Source: Devosia algicola (GTDB lineage Bacteria; Pseudomonadota; Alphaproteobacteria; Rhizobiales; Devosiaceae). From it: 64,000 nucleotides of DNA. The notes under the pieces were generated by a model. It did no database searches. It saw only the letters and a program-made list of their open reading frames with translations, and was not told where the DNA came from. The stretch lies in assembly GCF_028816455.1 (NCBI RefSeq), contig NZ_CP118246.1, positions 1,178,001 to 1,242,000 on the forward strand, written 5' to 3'. Below, piece after piece: positions 29,501 to 39,455 of this stretch (its first letter is position 1; each line of letters starts with the position of its first letter). Made by a program: the position numbers and the translations under genes.

Positions 29501-29695
29501 GCCAAAGTCCTTCCGAGATCACGCAATATGTCACCGTCCGGTTACATCCGGCGGAGCGAGCCGAACATGACCACAATCCGCGCCGGGACGGAAGTGGCGA
29601 GGTCGCTTTTTTACCATTCGAGAGCCTGATTTTCCGGCCTATCTTGCTCCATGGCCCTGATCAGGCTTAGGCTCGCGACAAATTTGGAGGATCAG

Positions 29696-30467
29696 TTGCA
29701 ATCCCTTTCTCGCTTTAGCCTTGAAGGCAAACGCGCCTTGGTCACCGGCTCAAGTCGCGGCCTTGGCCTGGCCATTGCCGCCGCGTTGGCCAGCGCCGGT
29801 GCAAGGCTGGTTCTCAATGGCCGCGATACCGCCGCACTGGGCAACGCCACTGCCGACCTGATCGCGCAAAACGCCAATGCCACTGCCTTGGCGTTCGATG
29901 TTACCAATCGCGACAGCGTCAACGACGCAATTGCTCACTGTGAAAAGGAACTCGGGCCGATCGATATTCTGGTCAATAATGCCGGCATGCAGTTCCGCAG
30001 CCTCGCTCGAATCATTTCCACCGGAAAAATTCGACCAGTTGATGACCACGAACGTCACCTCTGTTTTTAACGTATCTCAGGCCGTAGCGCCTCACATGAT
30101 AGCGCGTGGCAGCGGCAAGATCATCAATATCTGCTCACTTATGTCAGGTGTATCCCGCCCCTCGATTGCCCCCTACGCTACCAGCAAGGCGGCGGTTGCC
30201 AATCTGACCCGCGGCATGGCCGTTGACTGGGCCGCTCATGGCCTCAATATCAACGGCATCGCGCCCGGCTATTTCAGGACAGAACTCAACCAGGCGTTGG
30301 TCGATGACCAAAAATTCAACGCCTGGATCGAAACCCGAACCCCCATGAAACGTTGGGGAAATGTTGAAGAACTCGGCGGCGCTGCAATCTTTCTCGCCTC
30401 TGATGCCGCCAAATTTGTGAACGGACACATCCTCTATGTCGACGGTGCCTTCTCCGCAACAGTCTAA
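29696..30467 (+). CDS. short-chain dehydrogenase, gluconate 5-dehydrogenase-like, frameshifted
   Basis: This is a classical SDR, with the cofactor motif TGSSRGLG, NNAG and the catalytic YATSK region (PYATSKAAV). Family likeness and the adjoining gntK and gnd point to 5-ketogluconate/gluconate interconversion (IdnO/Gno). The break lies at CAGCCTC (29998-30004). Removing a base gives QFRSSLESFPPEKFDQL and 256 residues. TTG 29696 has GGAGG 5 bases upstream, and ATG 29651 is the alternative. Confidence 0.87.
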
Positions 30468-31005
30468 CCTCGCCCCGGCCCGCATCATCATTGCCATGGG
30501 GGTCAGCTCGTCCGGCAAATCAACAGCTGGTCAATCGATTGCTCGACGGCTGCATGTACCGTTCCTTGATGGCGACGATTATCACCCAGACTCCAACGTC
30601 GAAAAAATGCGCGCGGGCACGCCGCTCACCGATGAGGATCGTTGGCCTTGGCTCGAAAATCTGGCAAAGGCGCTTAGTGAGGCCGCCGACAAAAAAGGGG
30701 CCGCGGTGGGCGCCTGTTCGGCTCTAAAACGCGCCTATCGCGATTATCTTATCGAAAAAGCTGAGGAACCCATCACCTTTGTCTATCTCGATGGCTCGCA
30801 TGATTTGATCGCCGAACGCATGGCGCAGCGCCATCACGAATATATGCCCGAAAGCCTGCTCGACTCCCAGTTCGAAACGTTGGAAGTTCCTGATTCCGCT
30901 ACAGAAAATGTTATTTCAGTACCGATCAGCGACAGCATCGAAAAAATAACCGATACCGTTGTGAAGGCCCTAAGCCACCTCAAATCCTTCAAACGCTGGC
31001 AATGA
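30436..31005 (+). CDS. gntK: gluconokinase
   Basis: This enzyme phosphorylates gluconate to 6-phosphogluconate, the Gnd substrate. The 189-residue GntK/IdnK-type protein has a P-loop (GVSSSGKST, residues 22-30). The family motifs DGDDYHP and GTPLTDEDRWPWL follow. The ATG lies in the end of the SDR gene (32-base overlap), so the two are translated from one message. Confidence 0.93.
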   Translation: MSTVPSPQQSNLAPARIIIAMGVSSSGKSTAGQSIARRLHVPFLDGDDYHPDSNVEKMRAGTPLTDEDRWPWLENLAKALSEAADKKGAAVGACSALKRAYRDYLIEKAEEPITFVYLDGSHDLIAERMAQRHHEYMPESLLDSQFETLEVPDSATENVISVPISDSIEKITDTVVKALSHLKSFKRWQ

Positions 31006-31113
31006 AGAGGTTACTCTACCGTTAACACCGAATCATTTTTGTAGTGATTTTGTTTGTCAACTATGATTTCAATACCTTCCACAGATATTAATCAGTGGTA
31101 GGAAACGGTTGAA

Positions 31114-31377
31114 ATGACCTTTGAAATCACCAGTTGTGTGCTGCAGTCTGTGCAGCCTCATCCGATTATCTCCGGCCGGATTACCGGCGTTGTTCGCGTC
31201 GCCATCGTTGAAGAATTCATGGGCAATACCAGCGCCTATAATCTGGATCTCAAGGTGCGCACCGATGTCGCCAACAATGATTCCGACACAACAGTCCGTT
31301 CAGCGTTGCTGGCCAATGCGGCCCACCACCTCAACCGTATCAAGGCGCGCCGTCACGCATTGACAGCGGCCGAGTAG
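31114..31377 (+). CDS. small hypothetical protein
   Basis: This 87-residue protein starts at ATG 31114 behind a purine-rich site (TAGGAAACGG). It is soluble, with a beta-rich N-terminal half and a helical C terminus (SALLANAAHHLNRIKARR). I do not recognise the family. Confidence 0.6.
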   Translation: MTFEITSCVLQSVQPHPIISGRITGVVRVAIVEEFMGNTSAYNLDLKVRTDVANNDSDTTVRSALLANAAHHLNRIKARRHALTAAE

Positions 31378-31387
31378 CGGGAGCTAA

Positions 31388-31411
31388 GGACCGCCCCAAA
31401 CGGAGCGGTCC
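31388..31411. terminator. possible terminator between convergent genes
   Basis: GGACCGC (31388-31394) pairs with GCGGTCC (31405-31411) in the gap between the convergent small gene and the membrane-protein gene. There is no T-run, so the call is tentative. Confidence 0.4.
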
Positions 31412-31416
31412 CCAAC

Positions 31417-32409
31417 TTAGACTGCAGGATCGGTAGTACCCGCTGGCGCGGATCGCCCACCCTGACCAACCCAACTTGCCGCCTTGTCCTTCAGCTTCCC
31501 AAACTTCTTGGACGCCGTATCCAGCCGCGCATCCCATTCGGGATCAGGCTCCTGACCTTCGATGGTCTTGAAATAGACATCCATCATGCATGCGATGGCG
31601 AACGGTTCGATCAGTGCCGCCTTGACCGCCCAGGCAAAGATTATCGCAAAGACCAGCCCACCAGCCGACCAGGCACCCGGAATGAACCAGACCAGCGCGG
31701 CGGCCGGCGCCAACATCAACAAAAATACAAGGAACGCCAGACCATAGGTGATAATGGTCAACCACGCGGCATTTTTAAGCATCACCTTGTAATTCTGCCC
31801 GTAAAGCACCAGCGCCGTGCGCGCCGATCCCCATGGGTTGGTAGATGCTGTGCGGATCGCATAGCCAAGAATAACCTCGTCCACCAAACCCACGGCAATT
31901 TTTAGAAACGCTCGAATCAGGCCAACAAATTGTTGTAGACCGGGTATGGGCATAAAAGATGCAATGCCTTGCACCAATCCGGTAATCGCAGCCAGAACGC
32001 CCTTGACCAATTGGTCTATGCCAAACAGCACGCTGGTTTCGGCGAACCGTTCCTTGACCACCGCACTAGCGTGCTCAATTTGCGACCGTCCGTTGGGGAT
32101 GGGGCGCCCGTCGATCAACTCGACTAGTACCGCGATATGACCAGCCTTGACGATATATAGAATATATTCGCGCAGGAAATACAGCACACCGGCTGTGATC
32201 CCAAAGCCCAGCGCACCGCCCCAGAAGGTGGCGCTCAGGCGAAAATCCTCATCGCCAAATCCGCCCAACCCCCAGCCCAGACCAGCGCCAACGCCTGTTA
32301 CCAGCACATAGGCAACCGCTATCCCGAAATAGACCGCCATTCGAAAAATGATGAAGGGCAGGGTTTTGCCCATCATACCCAATGCACGTCCAATAGAAAA
32401 ATCCCACAT
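31417..32409 (-). CDS. polytopic membrane protein of unknown function
   Basis: This 330-residue protein has about six hydrophobic segments with glycine-rich stretches (GVGAGLGWGLGGFG). A polar middle section (residues 95-135) precedes further helices, and a basic C-terminal tail of about 45 residues (KKFGKLKDKAASW) follows the last one. No transporter signature is present. It is transcribed away from the rluA-like gene, with its start at 32409. Confidence 0.65.
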   Translation of the reverse strand: MWDFSIGRALGMMGKTLPFIIFRMAVYFGIAVAYVLVTGVGAGLGWGLGGFGDEDFRLSATFWGGALGFGITAGVLYFLREYILYIVKAGHIAVLVELIDGRPIPNGRSQIEHASAVVKERFAETSVLFGIDQLVKGVLAAITGLVQGIASFMPIPGLQQFVGLIRAFLKIAVGLVDEVILGYAIRTASTNPWGSARTALVLYGQNYKVMLKNAAWLTIITYGLAFLVFLLMLAPAAALVWFIPGAWSAGGLVFAIIFAWAVKAALIEPFAIACMMDVYFKTIEGQEPDPEWDARLDTASKKFGKLKDKAASWVGQGGRSAPAGTTDPAV

Positions 32410-32523
32410 GCTGTGTCCCCCAGCGTTAGATCAGGAATGTTCGCGCGAGACTTGGTCTCCCGCAATGAGGTTTGCGCTGATGCGCCAACTATTTTTGTGA
32501 CCAAAGACCTGCTAACAGGCGTC

Positions 32524-33195
32524 ATGTCCGATCCGTTGCCCACAATGCTTGACTACAACCCGCCACTTGAACCCTATCTGAACGTGGTTCATGTCGATGA
32601 TCATATCCTTGTTCTCGACAAGCCCAGCGGCCTGCTTAGCGTTTCGGGGCGCCATCCATCCTTGTGGGATTGCCTCGAATATCGCGCCCGCAAGCAATAT
32701 CCCACCGCCGGAATGGTCCACCGTCTGGACAAGGATACGTCGGGCGTCATTGTGATGGCACTAAACAAACGCGCCCATGCGGGCATCGGCATTCAATTCG
32801 AAAAACGATTGACAACCAAGCGATATATTGCCCGCGTGTGGGGAGACATGGAGGCGGACAATGGTCTGGTCGACTTGCCGCTTGCCACTGATTGGCAATA
32901 CAAGCCCCGCCAGCGTGTTGACCATGAAGGGGGCAGGCCGTCCCGGACAGAATGGACTGTGATCGATCGTGAAGGCGGCGTGACGCGCGTCCAGTTGCAT
33001 CCACTGACCGGGCGAACCCATCAACTAAGGGTTCACATGAAGGCAATCGGCCATGTGATTCTGGGGGATGCGTTTTACGCGCAGGGCGACCCCCTCACCG
33101 CCGCCGATCGCTTGCAACTTCACGCCGAACAAATCGGCATCGATCATCCGATCACCGGTGAACCCTGCAACTTCGTTGTGCCCTGCCCGTTCTGA
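32524..33195 (+). CDS. RluA family pseudouridine synthase
   Basis: This 223-residue enzyme isomerises uridine in rRNA and/or tRNA. The catalytic Asp69 lies in VHRLDKDTSGVIV, and LHPLTGRTHQLRVHM closes the active site. There is no S4 domain, as in RluA itself (23S rRNA U746 and tRNA U32), but the target cannot be fixed from sequence. ATG 32524 matches the family start. The open frame upstream to 32413 lacks conservation. Confidence 0.88.
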   Translation: MSDPLPTMLDYNPPLEPYLNVVHVDDHILVLDKPSGLLSVSGRHPSLWDCLEYRARKQYPTAGMVHRLDKDTSGVIVMALNKRAHAGIGIQFEKRLTTKRYIARVWGDMEADNGLVDLPLATDWQYKPRQRVDHEGGRPSRTEWTVIDREGGVTRVQLHPLTGRTHQLRVHMKAIGHVILGDAFYAQGDPLTAADRLQLHAEQIGIDHPITGEPCNFVVPCPF

Positions 33196-33201
33196 AATCG
33201 G

Positions 33202-33486
33202 CTAGACGTCGCCCAGAAATGCAACCTCTATGCGGTGAAAATGTTCGCCAGCCTTCATGGTCTCGAGCCAGCGATGAAACGCCTCGGCATCGGCAAATCC
33301 AGCACGCCGCGCGTCCCGGTCGTTCACATCATGGGGGCTCATTTCGTCCATCGACCTGATCGCCAATATTCCGATCTTGGTCTTGAGCGTACCGCCCGCC
33401 TTGACGCTCGGCCGGCTCCAGCGCCGAAACACCAGATCGACCTTGCCCGCCTTGATCTGCTCAAGCAGTTCGCGTTTCAGCAACAT
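33202..33486 (-). CDS. ASCH-like small protein
   Basis: This 94-residue protein has the pattern LLKRELLEQIKAGKVDLVFRRWSRPSVKAGG and then TKIGILAI, reminiscent of ASCH-domain RNA-binding-like proteins. It starts two bases after the ridA-like stop, so the pair is co-transcribed. The function is unknown. Confidence 0.65.
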   Translation of the reverse strand: MLLKRELLEQIKAGKVDLVFRRWSRPSVKAGGTLKTKIGILAIRSMDEMSPHDVNDRDARRAGFADAEAFHRWLETMKAGEHFHRIEVAFLGDV

Positions 33487-33488
33487 CT

Positions 33489-33866
33489 CTATTGCACCAT
33501 CGCGGTAGCCAGCATCTCGACACGCAGTCCCTTGGCCAGCAATTCCTTGACGACCACCGTTGCCCGCACCGGATAAGGCTCGCGGAAATATTCAGCGTAG
33601 ACCGCGTTCATGCCCTTGGCGTCAGCGCTATCAGTCAAAAACACCTGTACCTGCACCAGATCCGCCAGTGTTCCACCGGCGGCCCGGATTGCAATGGCAA
33701 GATTTTCAATGGTCCGGCGAGTCTGCACCTCGATATCGCCAGCAACGATATCGCCCGTTTCAGGATTCTCGGCTATCGCCACAAGCCAAACCTGCTTGCC
33801 AGCCTTTATCGCATCGCTGACGGGCGCCGACGACGGCGCTATGCCGGTTTCAACTTTTTCAATCAT
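33489..33866 (-). CDS. RidA family protein
   Basis: This 125-residue member of the RidA/YjgF family probably deaminates reactive enamine or imine intermediates. Typical segments are TRRTIENLAIAIRAAGGTLADLVQVQVFLTD (read in two parts) and the C-terminal VEMLATA. The Arg of the canonical IxRCxVE motif is not obvious near the start, so it may belong to an Rid subfamily other than RidA. ATG 33866 is used because the frame upstream runs into tRNA-Leu. Confidence 0.82.
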   Translation of the reverse strand: MIEKVETGIAPSSAPVSDAIKAGKQVWLVAIAENPETGDIVAGDIEVQTRRTIENLAIAIRAAGGTLADLVQVQVFLTDSADAKGMNAVYAEYFREPYPVRATVVVKELLAKGLRVEMLATAMVQ

Positions 33867-33881
33867 CGACTCGACCTTTTC

Positions 33882-33967
33882 TGGTGCGGGCGGCGGGACT
33901 CGAACCCGCACGAGGATACCCTCTCAGGATTTTAAGTCCTGTGTGTCTACCATTCCACCACGCCCGC
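33882..33967 (-). tRNA. trnL: tRNA-Leu (anticodon TAA)
   Basis: This is a class II tRNA on the minus strand. The acceptor GCGGGCG (33967-33961) pairs with CGCCCGC, the D arm is GGTGGAATGGTAGACAC and the anticodon TAA is at 33934-33932. The long variable arm and T arm GCGGGTTCGAGTCCCGC follow. CCA is encoded (33884-33882). There are 83 nt before CCA. Confidence 0.96.
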
Positions 33968-34112
33968 AAAAGCGTGTCGCCCACCCATGAATTTGGTGTG
34001 GACACTGAAGACTGTCGCTGTTTTGCATATTTGAACCGATGGCGCGATTTTAGAGCACTTGAAGCGCCGAATATCTCGCTAGATGGCCAAACAGGCTATG
34101 ACAGCGAATTCG

Positions 34113-34610
34113 TCAGTCCGTTCCTCCTGAGATCGGGGCCGCATACGCCACATCGAGATCCCATGGAAAGAAAATCCAGGTATCCTGACTGACCTCGGTA
34201 ATAAATGTATCGACCAGTTCGCGCCCCATCGGTTTGGCGTATACCGTCGCAAAATGAGCACCGGGCAACATGTCGCGCACAGCACGCGCCGTCGCGCCAG
34301 TGTCCACCAGATCGTCCACAATCAGCACCTTGCCACCGTTCTGAGCGATATCCAGAATTTGCTGCGATATTGGCTTGAGCACTTTGACCGTGCCCTGATT
34401 TTGATGGTCATAGGATTTGACCGAAACACTTTCCACCACCCGGATATTGAGTTCGCGCGCCACAATAGTTGCCGGCACCAGTCCCCCGCGCGCAATGGCG
34501 ACAACGGCGTCAAAGGTGCCCATGCCGGTCAATCGCCAGGCCAGCGCCCGGCTATCGCGATGAAATTGATCCCAGGAAACGGGAAATGACTTCTGGTTAG
34601 GATTGTTCAA
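34113..34610 (-). CDS. gpt: xanthine-guanine phosphoribosyltransferase
   Basis: This purine-salvage enzyme joins xanthine, guanine or hypoxanthine to PRPP. The 165 residues show the PRPP loop [14 protein letters not shown] and the early [10 protein letters not shown] motif typical of Gpt. It acts at the inner membrane or in the cytosol. Confidence 0.92.
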   Translation of the reverse strand: MNNPNQKSFPVSWDQFHRDSRALAWRLTGMGTFDAVVAIARGGLVPATIVARELNIRVVESVSVKSYDHQNQGTVKVLKPISQQILDIAQNGGKVLIVDDLVDTGATARAVRDMLPGAHFATVYAKPMGRELVDTFITEVSQDTWIFFPWDLDVAYAAPISGGTD

Positions 34611-34699
34611 CTATCAACTCCGGTAGCGGTTTGTGCGCGGGTTGTAGGCCAGCATGCCGCCCCATAGCAAACCTGAGCCTGCGCGCCAATCATTCCATC

Positions 34700-35464
34700 T
34701 CAATCAGGCGGTGTAATCCCCGCTTTTGCGTGCTCCTGCGCCACCATTTCGCGCACCTTGGCCGCTGCCTCGCGCAAAAGGGCCTCGTTGGACGAACGCA
34801 AGACCAGTTCTGTCATCACCCGGCTGGTACCCATCTGAGGATAACTGCCCATCTTGACGTCCGGATAAAGCGCCTGCAACGCGCCCAACGGCCCCCCGAT
34901 TGTGCCTTCGCCAACAGCTGCCCTGATGGTTTCGGACATGACTTTTTTGCCTGTCTGTAATGTCGGCGCCAACGCCTCAAGCATTGAGCGCATGATCAAG
35001 GGTACGCCCGCCATCACGTGCACATTGCCGATACGAAACCCTGGTGCAGCGCTAACAGCATTAACGATCAAATCTGCTCCCTCGGGGATGCGCGCCATGC
35101 GCAATCGCGCTTCATTGATTTGTGTACCCGTCGTTTTCCACCGGGTTTCAAGCATCGCCCGCGCTTCGTCATTTATGGGCAGCGCCACACCAAATGCCTT
35201 GGCCACGGCATCTGCCGTAATATCGTCGTGGGTCGGCCCTATACCCCCGGTGGTGAACACATATGTATATCGTTGGCGCACCGCATTGAGCGCTTCGACG
35301 ATCTCGTCTGTCTCGTCAGAAATGACCCGCACCTCCTTCAAGTCGATGCCAAGGTCAGTGCAGAAGTCGGCGGTTGCACCAATATTGACGTCTTTGGTTC
35401 GCCCCGAAAGGATTTCGTCGCCAATAACGAGAAGTGCGGCAGTAATGGATTGGTTGGGATTCAT
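34700..35464 (-). CDS. CinA N-terminal-like molybdopterin-binding protein
   Basis: This 254-residue protein has the MoaB/Mog fold of CinA (LLVIGDEILSGRTKDVN, FTTGGIGPTHDDITADA) but lacks the C-terminal nicotinamide-nucleotide amidase domain. Standalone N-terminal CinA forms are common in alphaproteobacteria. They may act as ADP-ribose pyrophosphatases, but the true role here is open. Confidence 0.87.
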   Translation of the reverse strand: MNPNQSITAALLVIGDEILSGRTKDVNIGATADFCTDLGIDLKEVRVISDETDEIVEALNAVRQRYTYVFTTGGIGPTHDDITADAVAKAFGVALPINDEARAMLETRWKTTGTQINEARLRMARIPEGADLIVNAVSAAPGFRIGNVHVMAGVPLIMRSMLEALAPTLQTGKKVMSETIRAAVGEGTIGGPLGALQALYPDVKMGSYPQMGTSRVMTELVLRSSNEALLREAAAKVREMVAQEHAKAGITPPD

Positions 35465-35615
35465 GACTTGACCATAAATATCTGTTGCCCGAATGGATGC
35501 CTGCCCTTGCGCGTCGCGTCAAGCAATGGCACGCAAGTTTATCGGTCGGCTCGGTCAGCCCTTCCCTTGAACCGTGGCAACGATTAACTTCGGACCAAGA
35601 ATTCTGGAGTCCCCA

Positions 35616-36446
35616 ATGATCAACTATGTCGACGCTCCCGCAAAGCCGCGCCGCACCTCGGGCACCATTCCGTTGCACGGTCCCGACGGTTTTGAGGGGA
35701 TGCGCAAAGCTGGGCAATTAACGGCCCGCGCGTTGGATCTGTTGTACGAGCAGATTGAACCCGGCGTAACAACCGCGGCCCTCGACCAGATCGCTTATGA
35801 GTTTTCCCGCGATAATGGCGCTGTTCCTGCGACAATTTTTTATCGTGGCTATCGACATTCAATTTGCACATCCATCAATCACGTCGTCTGTCATGGCATT
35901 CCAGATGATCGGCCGCTTCGAGAAGGCGACATCGTCAATATTGACCTGACCCTGGTTGTTGATGGCTGGCATGGCGACAGCAGCCGCATGTATCCGGTCG
36001 GCGACATTTCCCGCAAGGCCGAGCGGCTGATCGAAGTAACCTATGAAAGCCTCGAGCGCGGCATTGCCGCCGCCAAGCCCGGCAATACCACCGGCGACAT
36101 TGGCGCCGCTATCCAGAGCTTTGCAGAAGCGGAACGCACAAGCGTCGTCCGCGACTTTGTCGGTCATGGCGTGGGCAAGCTCTTTCACGACGAACCCAAT
36201 ATCATGCATTTCGGCGCGCCCGGCACCGGCCCGGAACTTCGACCGGGCATGATTTTTACCATCGAGCCAATGATCAATCTGGGCCGACCACACGTCAAAA
36301 TCCTGTCTGATGGCTGGACCGCGGTAACCCGCGACCGCACACTGTCCGCCCAATGTGAGCACTCGATCGGTATCACTGAGACCGGCTGCGAGATTTTCAC
36401 GCTGTCCCCAGATGGACTTTTCAACCCTCTGAACGCCAGGCGATAG
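35616..36446 (+). CDS. map: methionine aminopeptidase, type I
   Basis: This enzyme removes N-terminal Met from new proteins. The 276 residues include the metal ligands Asp-Asp (VNIDLTLVVDGWHGD), His (FVGHGVGKLFH), Glu (TIEPMI) and Glu (CEHSIGIT). ATG 35616 follows TGGAG at 6 bases. The frame is open 14 codons further up with no site. radC begins 2 bases after the stop. Confidence 0.95.
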   Translation: MINYVDAPAKPRRTSGTIPLHGPDGFEGMRKAGQLTARALDLLYEQIEPGVTTAALDQIAYEFSRDNGAVPATIFYRGYRHSICTSINHVVCHGIPDDRPLREGDIVNIDLTLVVDGWHGDSSRMYPVGDISRKAERLIEVTYESLERGIAAAKPGNTTGDIGAAIQSFAEAERTSVVRDFVGHGVGKLFHDEPNIMHFGAPGTGPELRPGMIFTIEPMINLGRPHVKILSDGWTAVTRDRTLSAQCEHSIGITETGCEIFTLSPDGLFNPLNARR

Positions 36447-36448
36447 TC

Positions 36449-37174
36449 ATGCCCAGGGGAAAATCACCTGTATCGAGCGGCCTGTCCGAGGCCGCCTCCA
36501 CACCACATTATGTTGGACATCGCGAGCGCGCGCGTGAGCGCTTCAAAACCAATGGCGGCGATTCGCTTCAAGATTACGAATTGCTTGAACTACTGCTTCA
36601 CATAATCCTGCCCCAGCGCGACACGAAGGGTCTGGCCAAGGACTTGATCGCCAAGTTCGGGTCATTTTCCGAAGTGCTGGGGGCCGCTCCAAATCGCCTG
36701 ACCGAGGTCAAGGGACTGGGCGAGACCTCGATTACCCATATCAAAGTGGTTCAGGCTGTCGCCCAACGTTACGGTCGCGACCAGATTGCAACGGAACTGC
36801 CGGTGCTTGGTGCCTGGTCGCAACTGCTCGACTACTGCCGCTCGCAAATGGCGTTCGAGAAGGTTGAGCAATTTCGCGTCCTGTTTCTGGACAAGAAAAA
36901 CCGACTCATTGCCGATGAAGTCCAGCAGGTCGGGACGGTCGACCACACCCCGGTCTATCCCCGTGAGGTCATCCGCCGCTCGCTGGAGCTTTCAGCCACA
37001 GCGCTCATTTTGGTGCACAATCATCCTTCGGGGGACCCAGCTCCCTCATCGGCAGACGTGCGCATGACCCGCGAAATTACCGACATTGCCAAGCCGCTTG
37101 GCATCACCGTTCATGATCACATCGTCATTGGAAAGTCCGGACACGCGTCACTCCGCGCCCTCAAACTGCTCTAG
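36449..37174 (+). CDS. radC: RadC family (JAB/MPN domain) protein
   Basis: This 241-residue protein has an N-terminal helix-hairpin-helix-like region (LTEVKGLGETSI) and a C-terminal MPN domain. The metal motif is HNHPSGDPAPSSAD. RadC was once linked to DNA repair, but that role is not supported and its function remains unknown. It runs in the same direction as map with almost no gap, and overlaps the convergent gene by 4 bases. Confidence 0.93.
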   Translation: MPRGKSPVSSGLSEAASTPHYVGHRERARERFKTNGGDSLQDYELLELLLHIILPQRDTKGLAKDLIAKFGSFSEVLGAAPNRLTEVKGLGETSITHIKVVQAVAQRYGRDQIATELPVLGAWSQLLDYCRSQMAFEKVEQFRVLFLDKKNRLIADEVQQVGTVDHTPVYPREVIRRSLELSATALILVHNHPSGDPAPSSADVRMTREITDIAKPLGITVHDHIVIGKSGHASLRALKLL

Positions 37175-38415
37175 GATGCGTCGTCGACGCCGCAAAAAAT
37201 CCGATTGAATAGCTGTATCGGACGCCGCAACGCTCTCATCATCGCCTTATTGGCCTTGATCCGCCCCTTGGTGCGCTGAACCCATTGATGAGTCGCCAAC
37301 ACCATCGCCCCGCGGGCGCTCAGTGGCACGTAATGCTGGCACAACGGCACCTGCACATTGCACCAATGCCGCTTCTCGTCGGTAAAACCCGCACCCATGT
37401 CGAACACGCCGATTTCGCCGTCAAATACAGCCTTCATCACCCGCAACAGGCACTGCTTGCCGGGGGAGCCGCCCTGGATGCGCGGATCTTCGCTCATAGA
37501 GGAAATCAGGCAATACATGGTGTCGCGGCACACCACGTTGTAGCGCACCGCCACAATCTCCCGGTCCAGCCGCAGTACATGCAAGCGCACATCCACACCC
37601 GAATCGGGCCGTGCCGCATGCTGATAAAAATCGACAAGCCCCTCAATCACAAAGGTATCGCGGATACCCATGGCCTTGAATCGTGCTGAGCGCTGACGAA
37701 ACATCGTGTCGACAATCGACCCGGTTTCCGAGCCGGCGCGGACCTCCTCGAAATCGACATCGCCCAGCGCCTCAAGTCGCTCGCCCTGCTGCCTGTCGTG
37801 CTTGCGCCGCGACTTACTGCGCTGCAACCGGTCGCACTCTTCCCAACTCGCATACTGGGAGCGGTAAAGCGTCTCGAACGGCTGTAGCGTTCCCAACTCG
37901 TCGAACAGCCCTCCGGAGTCGCCTGTCTCCATCGGTACCGAGCGCAGATAGATCAGATCTGCCGGTGGCAGGGACTTGGCCATGCCCTGCCACAATTGCC
38001 GCCGTTGCATGGGCGACATGTGTTTTAGCGCACCAATATCGACCAGTGGCGCATAGGCTCCCACATTGGCGCCTGGAAACCACGTAAACAGTCTGACGCC
38101 TTTTACTGATTTGCGGTGCAACGGCAGCAGTGCAACCGGCGTCCCGGCAACGTAACCCACAACATAAAACTGATTCCTCGGTGCGATGTTTCGCGTCCGG
38201 GTCCACAATTTGATGAAGTCGCAACTTTGCCCCGGCGACTGAATGCCCTGCTTCTCCAGTTTGCGCCAGATAGCCTCAACGTCCTCAATATTGTGCGTGA
38301 GGCTAAACGAAAAGGAGAAGTCAGAAGATCGGTCTGCGGGCACCGGCGCACCATTGGCAACCTTGCCCAAATCGGTTGGCAATTGCTTAGCTACAACGGA
38401 GGTCAATATTGCCAT
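37171..38415 (-). CDS. GNAT-fold protein of the CelD/BcsL type
   Basis: This 414-residue protein has the Acetyltransf_6 pattern of CelD-like proteins: KSRRKHDRQQGERLEALGDV, FRQRSARF and GGSPGKQCLLRVMKAVFDGEIGVFDMGAG. Relatives occur in polysaccharide loci, but no cellulose or exopolysaccharide genes are visible here, so a role in polymer modification is inference. It is cytoplasmic. Confidence 0.8.
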   Translation of the reverse strand: MAILTSVVAKQLPTDLGKVANGAPVPADRSSDFSFSFSLTHNIEDVEAIWRKLEKQGIQSPGQSCDFIKLWTRTRNIAPRNQFYVVGYVAGTPVALLPLHRKSVKGVRLFTWFPGANVGAYAPLVDIGALKHMSPMQRRQLWQGMAKSLPPADLIYLRSVPMETGDSGGLFDELGTLQPFETLYRSQYASWEECDRLQRSKSRRKHDRQQGERLEALGDVDFEEVRAGSETGSIVDTMFRQRSARFKAMGIRDTFVIEGLVDFYQHAARPDSGVDVRLHVLRLDREIVAVRYNVVCRDTMYCLISSMSEDPRIQGGSPGKQCLLRVMKAVFDGEIGVFDMGAGFTDEKRHWCNVQVPLCQHYVPLSARGAMVLATHQWVQRTKGRIKANKAMMRALRRPIQLFNRIFCGVDDAS

Positions 38416-38534
38416 CCACTCGAATCAAATATTCCGACGCAACCTTGGGCGTCACATGCAAAATCGCCGTTAATATGCACACAGAAATTTGATTTGGCAG
38501 GTCCTATCCCGCGGGAAGGTTAAGGACCGCTTGC

Positions 38535-39270
38535 CTAGCCGATAGTGCTCAATGCGGGGAATGTCTCGAGAAACCAGTAGGAAATCCGCGCAAAATTGCC
38601 GGTAAGGAACAGGACACCCGTCAGCACCAGCAGCCCGCCCATCAGCTTTTCAACCAAACCGAGATGGCGCTTGAATCCATCGAAAAAGGTCAGGAACGGT
38701 CCAACGGCGATTCCCGCCAGGAAAAACGGAACGCCCAACCCCAACGAATAAACACCAAGGAGTGAAGCGCCTTCGAGCGCCGTGTCCTTGCTGGCAGCAA
38801 CCGATAGGATCGCCGCCAGAATAGGCCCTATGCACGGCGTCCATCCGATGGCAAAGGCCAGGCCGAGCAGGAAACCACCTGCTGGACCACTGGCAACACC
38901 CGGCCCCTGATGGCGCAATTGCCGATCCAGCACCCCGATACGATACACACCCAGAAAATGCAGCCCCATCGCAATGATCATCAGCCCGGCAATTGGTGTC
39001 AGTATCGGCAATAATTGACGAAATACCTGCCCAAACGCGGTCGCGGTCGCGCCCAACGTGATAAACACCACCGAAAAGCCAAGGATGAAAAACAGCGACG
39101 TTACCATCACCCGCCGATGCAGGGCGCCAGTCGTGGTACGCTCGTCGCGCAACTGATCGAAGGCTCGCCCCGCTCATATAGGTCAGATAGGGCGGCACCA
39201 GCGGCAACACACAGGGGCTGAGAAAGCTCAAGACCCCGGCTCCGAATACGACTGGCAATGAAAATTCCAC
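38535..39270 (-). CDS. ccdA: cytochrome c biogenesis protein CcdA, frameshifted
   Basis: This inner-membrane protein passes electrons from thioredoxin to periplasmic thiol pathways. It shows the paired Cys motifs LSPCVLPLVPPY (Cys20) and WTPCIGPILAA. The frame breaks at AGGCT (39161-39165, + strand). Correction restores YMSGASFDQLRDERTTT and 244 residues with six helices. Confidence 0.92.
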
Positions 39271-39455
39271 GGTGACGCTCCGCCTGTTGCGCCCCCTGTT
39301 TAATCTGTCGCGCCATCAAAGCAATGTGCCGGACCGCCGCATCGCCGGTTTGTGAAGTCGTGAGCACCGCGCTGTTTTCGCTCTAGTGCCCTTGTCGCCC
39401 GCCCTGCAGGGCGTTAAGGCAGGGCATTAACCCCGTCAGCACCCGGCAGCACCGC

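Noticed and set aside
39400..39413. 14-base palindrome CGCCCTGCAGGGCG upstream of rpe
   Set aside because: It may be an operator, but there is no second copy in the window and no regulator nearby to support it.
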